A DNA stretch of 64,000 nucleotides, from the NCBI GenBank assembly GCA_965222975.1, contig CBDCVJ010000004.1:1-64000 (forward strand), read 5' to 3'. Both the position numbers and the translations under genes were made by a program. Below the pieces are notes generated by a model. The model was not told the origin of the DNA and searched no databases. It saw nothing but the letters and a program-made list of their open reading frames with translations. This stretch comes from UBA6168 sp965222975. Its GTDB lineage: Bacteria > Bacteroidota > Bacteroidia > Chitinophagales > Saprospiraceae. Every line of letters starts with the position of its first letter. Within the stretch, counting starts at the first letter, position 1. Of the stretch, positions 19,101-27,000 are shown one piece after another.

Positions 19101-19799
19101 GTAGAAGTGGTGAACAATGCCCAGCAATATCTATCCGAAAAAATAGCAAGCGGTGAGTTGCAAGTGCCGCTGGGCATCAGTTACCGTTTTGCCGGAAATT
19201 ACGAACAACAGGTGCGGGCCAACAAACGCCTGAGCATCGTAGTGCCGATAGCCTTGACCATTATTTTTCTGATCCTTTATTTTCAGTTCAGTTCCATTCC
19301 CGTTTCCTTGATGGTTTTCTCTGGGGTCTTTGTTGCTTTTGCAGGTGGCTTTTTTATGATCTGGTTTTATAACCAACCTTGGTTTTTAGACTTTGAATTT
19401 TTCGGAAAAAACATGCGGGACTTGTTTCAGGTGCAGAATGTCAATCTGAGTGTGGCAGTATGGGTGGGATTCCTTGCCCTTTTTGGCATCGCTACCGATG
19501 ATGGGGTACTCGTTGCTACTTTCTTGAAAGACAGTTTTAAAAAAAACAACCCGCAGACTATTTCCGAAATAAGGGATGCCGTAGTGGAAGGTGGTCTGCG
19601 CCGGGTGCGCCCAGCCATGATGACGACGGCCACGACCATTTTGGCCTTGCTCCCGATTTTGACTTCGACGGGGCGTGGCTCGGATATCATGTTGCCAATG
19701 GCAATACCTTCTGTTGGTGGGATGCTATTGCAGGTGGTGACCATGTTTTTGGTACCGGTACTTTGGTCGCTATGGAAGGAGGTGAAATTGCGATTTTGA
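16128..19799 (+). CDS. CusA-like heavy-metal efflux RND transporter
   Basis: A 1223-residue inner-membrane RND pump of the heavy-metal (HME/CusA) type. Evidence: the N-terminal helix LVAWLLLLSFIGWGLSTAP, porter motifs IPDIGENQQIVFTRWPGRSP and DVEDQVTYPMT, the TM4 proton-relay region IAIAIGTMVDMGIVLTE, and repeat-half helices ending PMAIPSVGG. It should export Cu(I)/Ag(I) or a similar cation using proton flow. It is longer than E. coli CusA (1047), partly through an extended loop near residues 750-800 and partly through an in-frame insertion at residues 538-586 encoded by a palindromic element (17738-17886) between the two halves. No CusB or CusC gene is adjacent; the metal-binding lipoprotein upstream supports the metal role. 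Confidence 0.85.
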   Translation: MLNAVIKFFLENKLVAWLLLLSFIGWGLSTAPFDFEIDWLPRDPVPVDAIPDIGENQQIVFTRWPGRSPQDVEDQVTYPMTTALLGIPGVKSIRSNSMFGFSSVYVIFQEGIEFYWSRSRILEKLNSLPANLLPEGVSPTLGPDATALGQIFWYTLEGRNENGNPTGGWDLHELRSIQDFYVRYGLSAAEGVSEVASIGGFVKEYQVDVDPDAMKVNNISLEQVMQAIKSSNIDVGAQTIEINLAEYFVRGLGYVKTIEDIEESVVRTTDNVPIRIKDIARVNIGPATRRGVLDKSGAEAVGGVVVARYGSNPLEVINNVKAKIAEIEPGLPSRILPDGTKSQVKIIPFYDRTQLINETIGTLQEALTLEILITIIVVLLMLWHIRSSLLISVSLPVAVLMCFIAMRYFGIDANIVALSGIAIAIGTMVDMGIVLTESMVARSASFSIGIKDRNYKDWFQIIYEATIEVAPAVITAVATTVVSFLPVFTMEAAEGKLFRPLAFTKTFALIASIIVAITILPALAHVLFSVKWPKWKKQSSRQPPPKGEKQSLKLTTGKKNRTDPLTNSKNKGMADLPLWRGLAGGLRAYLPTLLLALLVTWLLARIWMPLGVNKSVFTNFFFVALIAAVLLGFFQLVIHFYEKILRFLLRFKLPFLLLITALIWLGVSIFRNTGEEFMPALDEGSFLLMPTSMPHSGMQENIKNLRLLDMAVTAIPEIETVVGKAGRVESALDPAPMSMYENVILYKSEYKTDENGHRLRYKIDAAGEYERDDNGKLIPNPNGQYFRQWRDEIQSPDDIWNEIVRVTKLPGVTSAPKLQPIETRLVMLQTGMRAPMGIKVKGPDLATIEAFGLQLEKHVKKVEGVKAPAVFAERIVGKPYLLLDIDRNAISRHGLTIETVQRYIQAAIGGMDMTSTVEGRERYAIRIRYPRELRNDPEVLKRILLPTKMGGQIPLGELVDIKYEQGPQSIKSEDGFLVGYVLFDREKEIAEVEVVNNAQQYLSEKIASGELQVPLGISYRFAGNYEQQVRANKRLSIVVPIALTIIFLILYFQFSSIPVSLMVFSGVFVAFAGGFFMIWFYNQPWFLDFEFFGKNMRDLFQVQNVNLSVAVWVGFLALFGIATDDGVLVATFLKDSFKKNNPQTISEIRDAVVEGGLRRVRPAMMTTATTILALLPILTSTGRGSDIMLPMAIPSVGGMLLQVVTMFLVPVLWSLWKEVKLRF
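17738..17886. mobile_element. 149-bp palindromic element inserted inside the RND gene
   Basis: The outer arms 17738-17772 and 17852-17886 are a perfect 35-bp inverted repeat (core ctccccctttggagggggct). The reading frame stays open through it and encodes about 50 hydrophilic residues, including SSRQPPPKGE and LPLWRGLAGGL, in the predicted cytoplasmic loop between the two transporter halves. The sequence type resembles a palindromic repeat that I recall from the intergenic DNA of many Bacteroidota. Presence inside a gene recalls the Rickettsia palindromic elements. Confidence 0.8.
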
Positions 19800-20394
19800 A
19801 AACTGGCAGCCGCCCGTAAAAAATGCAGGCAACCCGGAAGCTGCCCACACATAACATTCTACTGAAAAAAATAACAAACTATCTGCTCATTATTCCTCCA
19901 TTCCAAAAATCCCAGGCTGCACACCAGCTGCCTTTTAGAGCGGCCAGGTGTACAATGACGCCTGAGATAATACCCCTATAACCAAAATCTTTTTTCAATG
20001 AGAATAAACCTAAAGCTGCTGTAATGATTGCAGCTTTGACAACCGCACTGTTGATCTAAATAGTTCTTTTGCTCCTCAACATTATATTCAAAATGGGTTG
20101 CTAAAAATAAAAGGGGAAGAATACCAGAAAAGGAAACCTTATCTGAGGCACGGAAGAAGGCGAAACAAAATGAGATTCAAAACAAACGGCCATTATTTAG
20201 GAAGAAACTTAGGCGAAAAGACCACTTGTAAAGAATGCCCAAACCTAAGCTTTAGATCTAATTCAAACCATGGCAAATATCCCGAACGGGAAATTTAACC
20301 CCCTGAATAAGCAATTCATCTGCTGCAAAAACCCGTTCAACCAGAGAACCCTCCCATCCAGACTTGTTTTACGCTTACGCAGCCTTTCAATATA
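19800..20394. other. long gap with possible gene relic
   Basis: About 595 bases without a supported gene. On the minus strand 19879-20052 an open frame without a start codon encodes about 57 mostly hydrophobic residues (AAIITAALGLFSLKKDFGY, ending in GGIMSR and a stop), which looks like the tail of a lost membrane protein. On the plus strand 20098-20298 a TTG-started 66-codon basic frame (CKECP) has no recognisable domain. Neither is firm. Confidence 0.3.
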
Positions 20395-20402
20395 TACCTT
20401 TG
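20395..20402 (+). promoter_or_regulatory. TAnnTTTG promoter of the sigma-factor operon
   Basis: TACCTTTG is an exact match to the Bacteroidota -7 element, 31 bases before the sigma-factor ATG. A TTG (20364-20366) lies further upstream, with more than the usual spacing. Confidence 0.55.
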
Positions 20403-20433
20403 TATAGCTCCATAAACCGGGGCCAGATAGAAC

Positions 20434-20991
20434 ATGAGAAATATCGCTGAACCTGAATTAGAACAAATACTCGCCGGATGCCGACAACACGACCGAAGGT
20501 GCCAGCAGTTACTGTACCAACGGTACTATGCCTATGGCATGGGCGTTTGTTTTCGGTATGTAGAGAGCGAACAGGAAGCCATTTCGGTACTCAATGAAGG
20601 TTATTTAAAAGTATTTCTCAACATCAAAAAATTCAACGCAGAGTTGCCCTTCAAACCTTGGTTCCGGAAAATATTGGTCAATACGGCCATCAACTACATC
20701 AAACGGCAAAACAAATTCAAAATGGAAGTCAGCATGGAAACTGCTAAACAAGTCCCCGACCGGGAAGACATCCTGAGCCGCATCAGTTACCGGGAGCTAA
20801 TGGAGGTGGTGCAATCACTGTCAACAGCCTACCGTACCGTATTCAATATGTACGTAATTGACGGGTTTAAGCACGAAGAAATAGCCAAACAACTAGGCAT
20901 TACCGTCAGCACCTCCAAATCGAACCTGACCCGTGCCAGGGCCCGGTTGCAGGAATTGGTCATAAAAAAACTGAATACCCGCTATGCCTAA
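20434..20991 (+). CDS. ECF-type RNA polymerase sigma factor
   Basis: 185 residues. Region 2 (about 20-90) includes LLYQRYYAYGMGVCFRYV and FKPWFRKILVNTAINYIKRQ; region 4 (about 120-180) has the helix-turn-helix HEEIAKQLGITVSTSKSNLTRAR. The spacing and length fit sigma-70 ECF factors of Bacteroidota. It overlaps the next gene by 8 bases, and that gene encodes a membrane-anchored protein. This implies a sigma/anti-sigma-like pair responding to an envelope signal. The promoter TACCTTTG lies just upstream. Confidence 0.9.
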   Translation: MRNIAEPELEQILAGCRQHDRRCQQLLYQRYYAYGMGVCFRYVESEQEAISVLNEGYLKVFLNIKKFNAELPFKPWFRKILVNTAINYIKRQNKFKMEVSMETAKQVPDREDILSRISYRELMEVVQSLSTAYRTVFNMYVIDGFKHEEIAKQLGITVSTSKSNLTRARARLQELVIKKLNTRYA

Positions 20992-22339
20992 GTGGTCGGA
21001 TCATGACATGGACAAATTGTTCCAGGATGGCTCGGAGAAATATGACTTCGAATACAACCCGGAAGCCTGGGAGCAAATGGATCAATTGCTTTCCCGACAG
21101 GAGCGCCGCCGCCGTGTGCTATGGTGGATATTTGGCGTGGGAGCAGTTATAATATTTACCATAGCATTTGCTTCATTGTTCTTGAAGGAAAATGTAACAA
21201 ACATTGAAACGCAAACCGCTTCCGAAAATACCCCGACACTCAATGACCAAAAAAGCAACGCCGAAAATCCCCCCCCCCCAGCAGTTATAAGGCCAGAAAA
21301 AAACAATAAAGAAAATGGATTAGGCGAAACCATTCAGCAGGAACAGGCGCTGCCCAACGACCTGGGCAAAGGGGAAGTACAAGGCATCAGCACTCAAAAA
21401 AAATCACCTGCCCGGACTGGTGCGACTGACCAGTCGCTACAGTCAAAAGGAGCTAAAGACAAATCACTACCTTCAAGACCAATTGCCGAAAGCGGCATCG
21501 GGGAAGACGAAGGTGTGAAATTGGATGTCGCTCCTGAATCGGTAGGTAATGACCTTGTTGTTTCAAAAAATAAGGAAGAGAGCGATGACTTGTCCAAGCC
21601 CAGCAGGAAGGCAGCGCCCCTGCAAGTTTTGCCGGATCATTTGCCATTGTTGGCGATCAACCTATTTCCAATAAACAATGACCCGCCGTCGCTGAAACCA
21701 CTGTTTTCTGATTTTAATGAAGATAAAAAAATACGCCCCAATGCAAGTGAAAATGCCTTCTTGGTTGGGCTGACCGGCGCCTCCGAATTCAACTCCGTGG
21801 GGTTCGGGGATTTTACCGAAAGAAACTGGAAATATGGCCTGCAACTGGAATACCGTTTCAAACGAAGGTTTGCTATTCGCACAGGGGTCAGCTATATAAA
21901 GATGTGGTACGACGCCGGGGAAGGAGAGTATATCCCCGAAAAAGGTTTTTGGGTAGATGGCATCGCACCCGAATCTACCCGCGGGCAGTGTAATATGTTG
22001 GAAATACCCCTGCATTTGAGCTATCATTTTAAAGGCTATCAAAACAATGGATTTTTTGCTGCCGCTGGGATAGCTTCCTATATTATTACAGAAGAACATT
22101 ATTGGTATAAATATGACAATCCTCCTCCCGACCCGGTTTTTTATTGGGGCACCTTTGACCACGAACGCAACTGGCTGAACATCGGCCATCTCTCCTTTGG
22201 GTACAATTACAATATTTCTAAAAAAATTTCCTTTCAGGTTGGGCCTTTTTTGCAAATGCCGCTATCAGGTGTGGGACATGGGCATGTGAAGATTTACAGT
22301 GTGGGGGTGAATGCGGCGGTTAATTTTAGAGTCAGGTAA
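20984..22339 (+). CDS. membrane-anchored partner with outer-membrane barrel-like domain
   Basis: 451 residues. The N-terminus is soluble (MPKWSDHDMDKLFQDGSEKYDFEY, resembling anti-sigma N-termini), followed by one membrane helix (about 40-62, VLWWIFGVGAVIIFTIAFASLF), a long disordered linker (65-260) and a C-terminal beta-rich domain (about 265-450) with alternating aromatic strands like an OmpA-type or porin-family barrel (LQLEYRFKRRFAIRTGVSYIK). Coupling to the sigma gene suggests that it controls it. An 11-base poly-C tract (21269-21279, encoding PPPP) lies in the linker and could vary in length. Confidence 0.75.
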   Translation: MPKWSDHDMDKLFQDGSEKYDFEYNPEAWEQMDQLLSRQERRRRVLWWIFGVGAVIIFTIAFASLFLKENVTNIETQTASENTPTLNDQKSNAENPPPPAVIRPEKNNKENGLGETIQQEQALPNDLGKGEVQGISTQKKSPARTGATDQSLQSKGAKDKSLPSRPIAESGIGEDEGVKLDVAPESVGNDLVVSKNKEESDDLSKPSRKAAPLQVLPDHLPLLAINLFPINNDPPSLKPLFSDFNEDKKIRPNASENAFLVGLTGASEFNSVGFGDFTERNWKYGLQLEYRFKRRFAIRTGVSYIKMWYDAGEGEYIPEKGFWVDGIAPESTRGQCNMLEIPLHLSYHFKGYQNNGFFAAAGIASYIITEEHYWYKYDNPPPDPVFYWGTFDHERNWLNIGHLSFGYNYNISKKISFQVGPFLQMPLSGVGHGHVKIYSVGVNAAVNFRVR

Positions 22340-22511
22340 ACATTGTTTCTCACCTCACCATTACTCGATGCTCTTTGGGTAAATAGAACTTTCCCATATA
22401 AAATGCAGGATGAAAATAAAGCAACAACGGGAACGCCCTTTTGAGATAAATCCTTTTTTCCATCCATTCAGACATTTTTATATATTGCCGCTTTGAATTT
22501 CATACATTAAA

Positions 22512-23855
22512 ATGAAAAGAAGAGATTTTCTAAAAAATACCGCAGCCATTTCCACCCTATCCATTTTGCCTGCTTCTGCCTGGGCATCAACAAAAAGCAA
22601 CATGTTGCGGACAGCACATATTGGAGTGGGAGGAATGGGCATGGAAGACCTCAAAGCCATCGCATCCCATAAAACAGTAGTAGTGACTGCCCTTTGCGAT
22701 GTAGATGCAAATGCATTGGCCGAAGCAAAGAAATTGTTTCCCAAGGCAAAAACTTACGCTGACTACCGAATCCTGTTAAGTGAATTGAAAAATGAGATAG
22801 ATGCCGTGGTAGTATCTACTCCCGATCATACCCACGCTCCCGCATCTATGATGGCCATGCATGAAGGCAAAGCAGTTTATTGTCAAAAACCGTTGACCCA
22901 CCACGTGACGGAAGCGAGGGCCATGTGGAAATTGGCGAAAGAAAAAAAACTGGTTACCCAAATGGGGATTCAAGTGCATTCTTTCTATGATTATAAATTA
23001 GCTACTTTATTGATTCGATCTGGCATCATTGGGAAAGTCAAATGTGTAAGGGCATGGTCACCCAAAAATTGGGGTTATGATGGCCCGGCGCCCGAAGGAA
23101 GTGATCCGATCCCCGATCATTTAGATTGGAACCTTTGGCTTGGCACCTCGGCAGAAAGACCCTACAAAGAAGATGTTTACCATCCAGGCAATTGGAGGAA
23201 ATTGTTGGATTATGGTTGTGGCACCCTTGGAGATATGGGGGTGCATATTTTTGATACCCCTTACAACGCCCTCGAACTGGATGTGCCCAAAACAATTAAA
23301 AACAAATGCAGAAAACCAACAGGTTTTGGATATCCAGAACATAACATTGTCACCTATAAATTTCCCGGAACCAAGCACACCACTAAAACTTTAAAATGGG
23401 TCTGGTACGATGGCCCGGGTGCTCCCGAAGATCATAAAGAATTACGATTACCCAATAATGAAAAATTGCCAGATCAAGGCGCTATGTTTATTGGAAAAAA
23501 AGGCAGGCTGCTACTTCCCCATTTTATGCAAGCACCCAGGTTGATAGTTGGAGGTAAATATGAAAATATAGATGCCGAAATATCAAAAATGGAAAAGAAG
23601 CACCGTTTAGGTGAACCCATTAGAAATTACGCACAGGAAAGCCCTTTGCATTATCACCAATTCGTAGATGCCTGTTTGGGAAAAGGAGAATGCACGGCGC
23701 CGTTTTCTTACTCAGCAAGGCTAACGGAAACCATTCTTTTAGGGGTCATCGCTGGTCGTTTCCCCAATAAAACCTTGCATTGGGATAATAAGACGGCAAG
23801 ATTTGCAGAGGTAGAAGCAAATGCGTTTTTAGATGCGCCTTATAGGGATTTTTGA
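22512..23855 (+). CDS. Gfo/Idh/MocA family oxidoreductase, Tat-exported
   Basis: 447 residues. Twin-arginine signal (MKRRDFLKN, then a hydrophobic stretch to AWAS), a Rossmann NAD(P) domain starting TAHIGVGGMGMEDLKAIA, the family motif CQKPLTHHVTEAR (the usual EKP is here CQKP) and the C-terminal alpha/beta domain with DYGCGTLGDMGVHIFD. Exported members of this family act on sugars or inositols and carry their cofactor through the Tat system. It is monocistronic and ends 195 bases before a convergent gene, with two strong hairpins between them. Confidence 0.85.
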   Translation: MKRRDFLKNTAAISTLSILPASAWASTKSNMLRTAHIGVGGMGMEDLKAIASHKTVVVTALCDVDANALAEAKKLFPKAKTYADYRILLSELKNEIDAVVVSTPDHTHAPASMMAMHEGKAVYCQKPLTHHVTEARAMWKLAKEKKLVTQMGIQVHSFYDYKLATLLIRSGIIGKVKCVRAWSPKNWGYDGPAPEGSDPIPDHLDWNLWLGTSAERPYKEDVYHPGNWRKLLDYGCGTLGDMGVHIFDTPYNALELDVPKTIKNKCRKPTGFGYPEHNIVTYKFPGTKHTTKTLKWVWYDGPGAPEDHKELRLPNNEKLPDQGAMFIGKKGRLLLPHFMQAPRLIVGGKYENIDAEISKMEKKHRLGEPIRNYAQESPLHYHQFVDACLGKGECTAPFSYSARLTETILLGVIAGRFPNKTLHWDNKTARFAEVEANAFLDAPYRDF

Positions 23856-23892
23856 TAAAAATTTTCAATTTATATCAAAAAACACCCATCCC

Positions 23893-23941
23893 AGCGGGAG
23901 AGAGGAAGAAAAATTTTTATTTTTTCTTCCTCTCTCCCGCT
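23893..23941. terminator. 21-bp-arm hairpin, bidirectional terminator
   Basis: Perfect arms 23893-23913 and 23921-23941 (agcgggagagaggaagaaaaa and its complement) with a 7-base T-rich loop, between convergent genes. The A/T ends of the stem form a T-tract in the loop. It probably terminates transcription from both sides together with the hairpin at 23973-24000. Confidence 0.75.
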
Positions 23942-23972
23942 ATTCTGAATAGTTACTTATTTTTTATAAAAA

Positions 23973-24000
23973 CTGCGGGCAGCTTTATAGCTGCCCGCAG
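23973..24000. terminator. 12-bp GC-rich hairpin
   Basis: Arms ctgcgggcagct (23973-23984) and the complement (23989-24000) with a ttat loop. It lies 50 bases downstream of the giant T9SS gene on its transcribed strand. Confidence 0.7.
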
Positions 24001-24049
24001 AATAAATCCTCTTAAAATAAAAACTTGAATTAATAATTCATCTTATTGG

Positions 24050-27000
24050 TCATCGCATGATCGTCACGCCTCCTTCCTTAAAATAGTCCATTTCCCGTCC
24101 ACCACAGAGTTCGAGCTTCGCCTTTACAAACCAGACATAGACACCCGGCTGCTTTTGTACATGGCGATACATGCCATCCCATCCCTCCTCTGTATTTGTG
24201 GTACCAAACATCATGTCGCCCCAGCGGTCGAATATTTTAAATTCAAAAGATTTGATTACAAAATCGTGGCCGGGGTAAACCTTGAACAAATCATTGACAC
24301 CGTCATAATTCGGGGAGAAAGTATTGGGTATGAAAAAGAAGTCACCATCCCTTCGTTCGTCTGCCCAGGAGACATGGATGGGGATTTCCTGCATTTCACA
24401 GCCATCGTCCACTTGCAGTAGGTAATTGCCAGCTTGTTCTACCATCATATATGGATCGGTAATACCGTCGGGCCAGAGCCACTGGATGTTGGTCATGTCT
24501 CCAGAAACTACTGTGGGCTGCAAGAGGACGGCACTTTCATCACAAGTGAGTTCCGGTTCTTCAATCAAAATATCTACGGGTTCGGTTTGCAGGATGTCAA
24601 TGGTTTCTGATAAAACACAACCATTGGCATCGCTGACAGAAATGAGGTGCTGCCCAGCCGGAAGGTCTGTAAATACCGAGGTTGTTTGGATTCCACCGCC
24701 GTTAAGCGCGTATTGATAAGGTGCTGTGCCGTTTAGCATAGCTACCTGAATCGAACCCGTATGGGCATTCCAGCAGGTTTCTGTTGCAGAAAGTTCAAAA
24801 TCCACGGAAGGCATTGCAGTGACGCTGACCGTCACCACAGAGTCGCAACCATTAAAGGCATTATAAACAAACTCTTGGGAAGCACCCGCTGCAATGGCCA
24901 CGCCGTTGTATTCGGCAGATGATCCTTCGCATGCAGAAAGGGATATAGTTGTCGTCAGCTCAGGTGCTAAAACAATACTGGTAATGACCAAGCTATCGCA
25001 GCCAAATTGGTTGGTAAATATGGTCTCTACCGTTCCAGTGTCAAGGGTAGAGCAGGCTTCTTCTTCGATGAAAGAGTAGTCTGTTTGCCATTGTTCCAAT
25101 AACCATTCATCAGTAGCGGTACATCCATTTTCATCAGAAACGGTAACCGAATAGATGCCTCCCAATGAGACTGTTATGGAAGGAGTCGTCTGGCCTGTAT
25201 TCCAAAGGTATTGATCAAAGCCACCGGGAGCAACAAGCATGGTTTCGTCTCCTACGCATAAGCCCTGAGCCCCTGCAATGCTGACTATCGGCGGAACAGG
25301 AAGCGTAATGTCAATAGTAGCAATTCCAGTACATCCACTGGCATCGCTCACGGTTACTGCATAAGTGCCGTTCGATGTAACGGTAATAGTCGGATTGGTC
25401 GAACCGTTTGACCATAAGTAACTGTCAAAACCACCGCCAGCGCTCAAGGTCGAAGTGCCGTCACAGTCTGCCAAGGTATTTGTAATGTCAGGTGACAAGG
25501 CGTTGGCCACTTCTAAATTTATTTCGTCAGTAGCTGTGCAGCCATTCGCATCGGTGACTGTAACGGTATAGATACCTTCATTAAAGACAGTTATGGAATT
25601 GGTCAACTCTCCTGTACTCCATACGACTTGGGTGAAATTATTTGGAACAGAAAACTCCGTGCTGCTGCCTGTACACATAGTAGGTGATCCTAAAATGTCC
25701 ACCACTGGCGGGGTTGGCAGGGTAAGCATTAAGGTTGTTTCACCTGAACATCCCGTGCCGTCGCTCACGGTTACAGCATAAAGTCCCTCACCGTTTACGA
25801 TAATACTTTGCCCTACTTCCCCATTTGACCAACTATAATTTGAAAATCCTCCCCCTGCATCAAGGATGGCCCAACCGTCGCAAGAGACGTCGGTAGTTGT
25901 AATCACGGGAGAGAGAGAAGTACCAATTTCTAAATTGTGTGTCGCTTCGACAGAACAGCCATTTCCGTCGCTAACTACGACGGAATAAGTGCCTGCCTGC
26001 GAAACGGTGATATCATTTGTATTCGCTCCGTTGCTCCATGTCACTTGTGCGAAATTTCCCGATACACTCAACTGTGCCTGGCTTCCTGTGCAAATGGAGG
26101 AAGGGCCAATGATGGTCGCCGCAGGAGCTTGGACATATTCAAATGGCTTATTGGAAGAGGCGGTACAGCCATTCGCATCGGTAACTATAACTTCGTAAAT
26201 GCCAGTTTGAGAAACATCAATGCTACTGGTGGTTGCTCCATTTGTCCATTGGTAAGAAGCAAACCCCGCATCGGCGGTAAACGTTGCCACTACTCCTTCA
26301 CATGCAGAATCAGGCCCAGTGATACTCACTTGTGGTGGTGTAGGTATAGTCACCATTTCAGAGATCTCACCAGAACATCCTGTTGCATCGCTCACAGTTA
26401 CAGAATAACTGCCAGTAGTGGTAACCGTGATAGAAGGTGTTGTCAATCCATTTGACCATAAGTAATTTATGTAGCCACCACCCGCATCAAGGGTCGCCAT
26501 GCCATCGCAGACATTACCTGAAGTAACTATGGCCGGAGTGAGTGAACTGCCTATTTCAACTTCATGAGCAGCTTCATTGGTACAGCCATTGGCATCGGTT
26601 ACTACTACCGAATATGCGCCTGATTGAGTGACGTCTATAACTGGTGACGTTTCGCCTGTATTCCAATTTATTTGAGAAAAACTGCCAGTGACTTCCAAAC
26701 TTGCCGTACTGCCAATGCAAATAGAGGAAGGGCCACTGATGCTGGCCGTCGGCAAAGGATTATTTTCAAAAACCAAACTCGCCTCAGCCGTGCAGCCATT
26801 AGCGTCGGTGGCTACAATAGAATAAGTATTTGGTTGGGAAACGCTAATAGTAGCGGTCGTTTCTCCATTTGACCATTCATAGGAGGTAAAGCCTGCACCT
26901 GCTGTCAAGTTGGCCGATTCACCCTCACATACTGCTGTTGGACCAGCGATATTTATGGTTGGAGGGACAGGCATGGTCACTGCTTCGCTGTCTTCACCTG

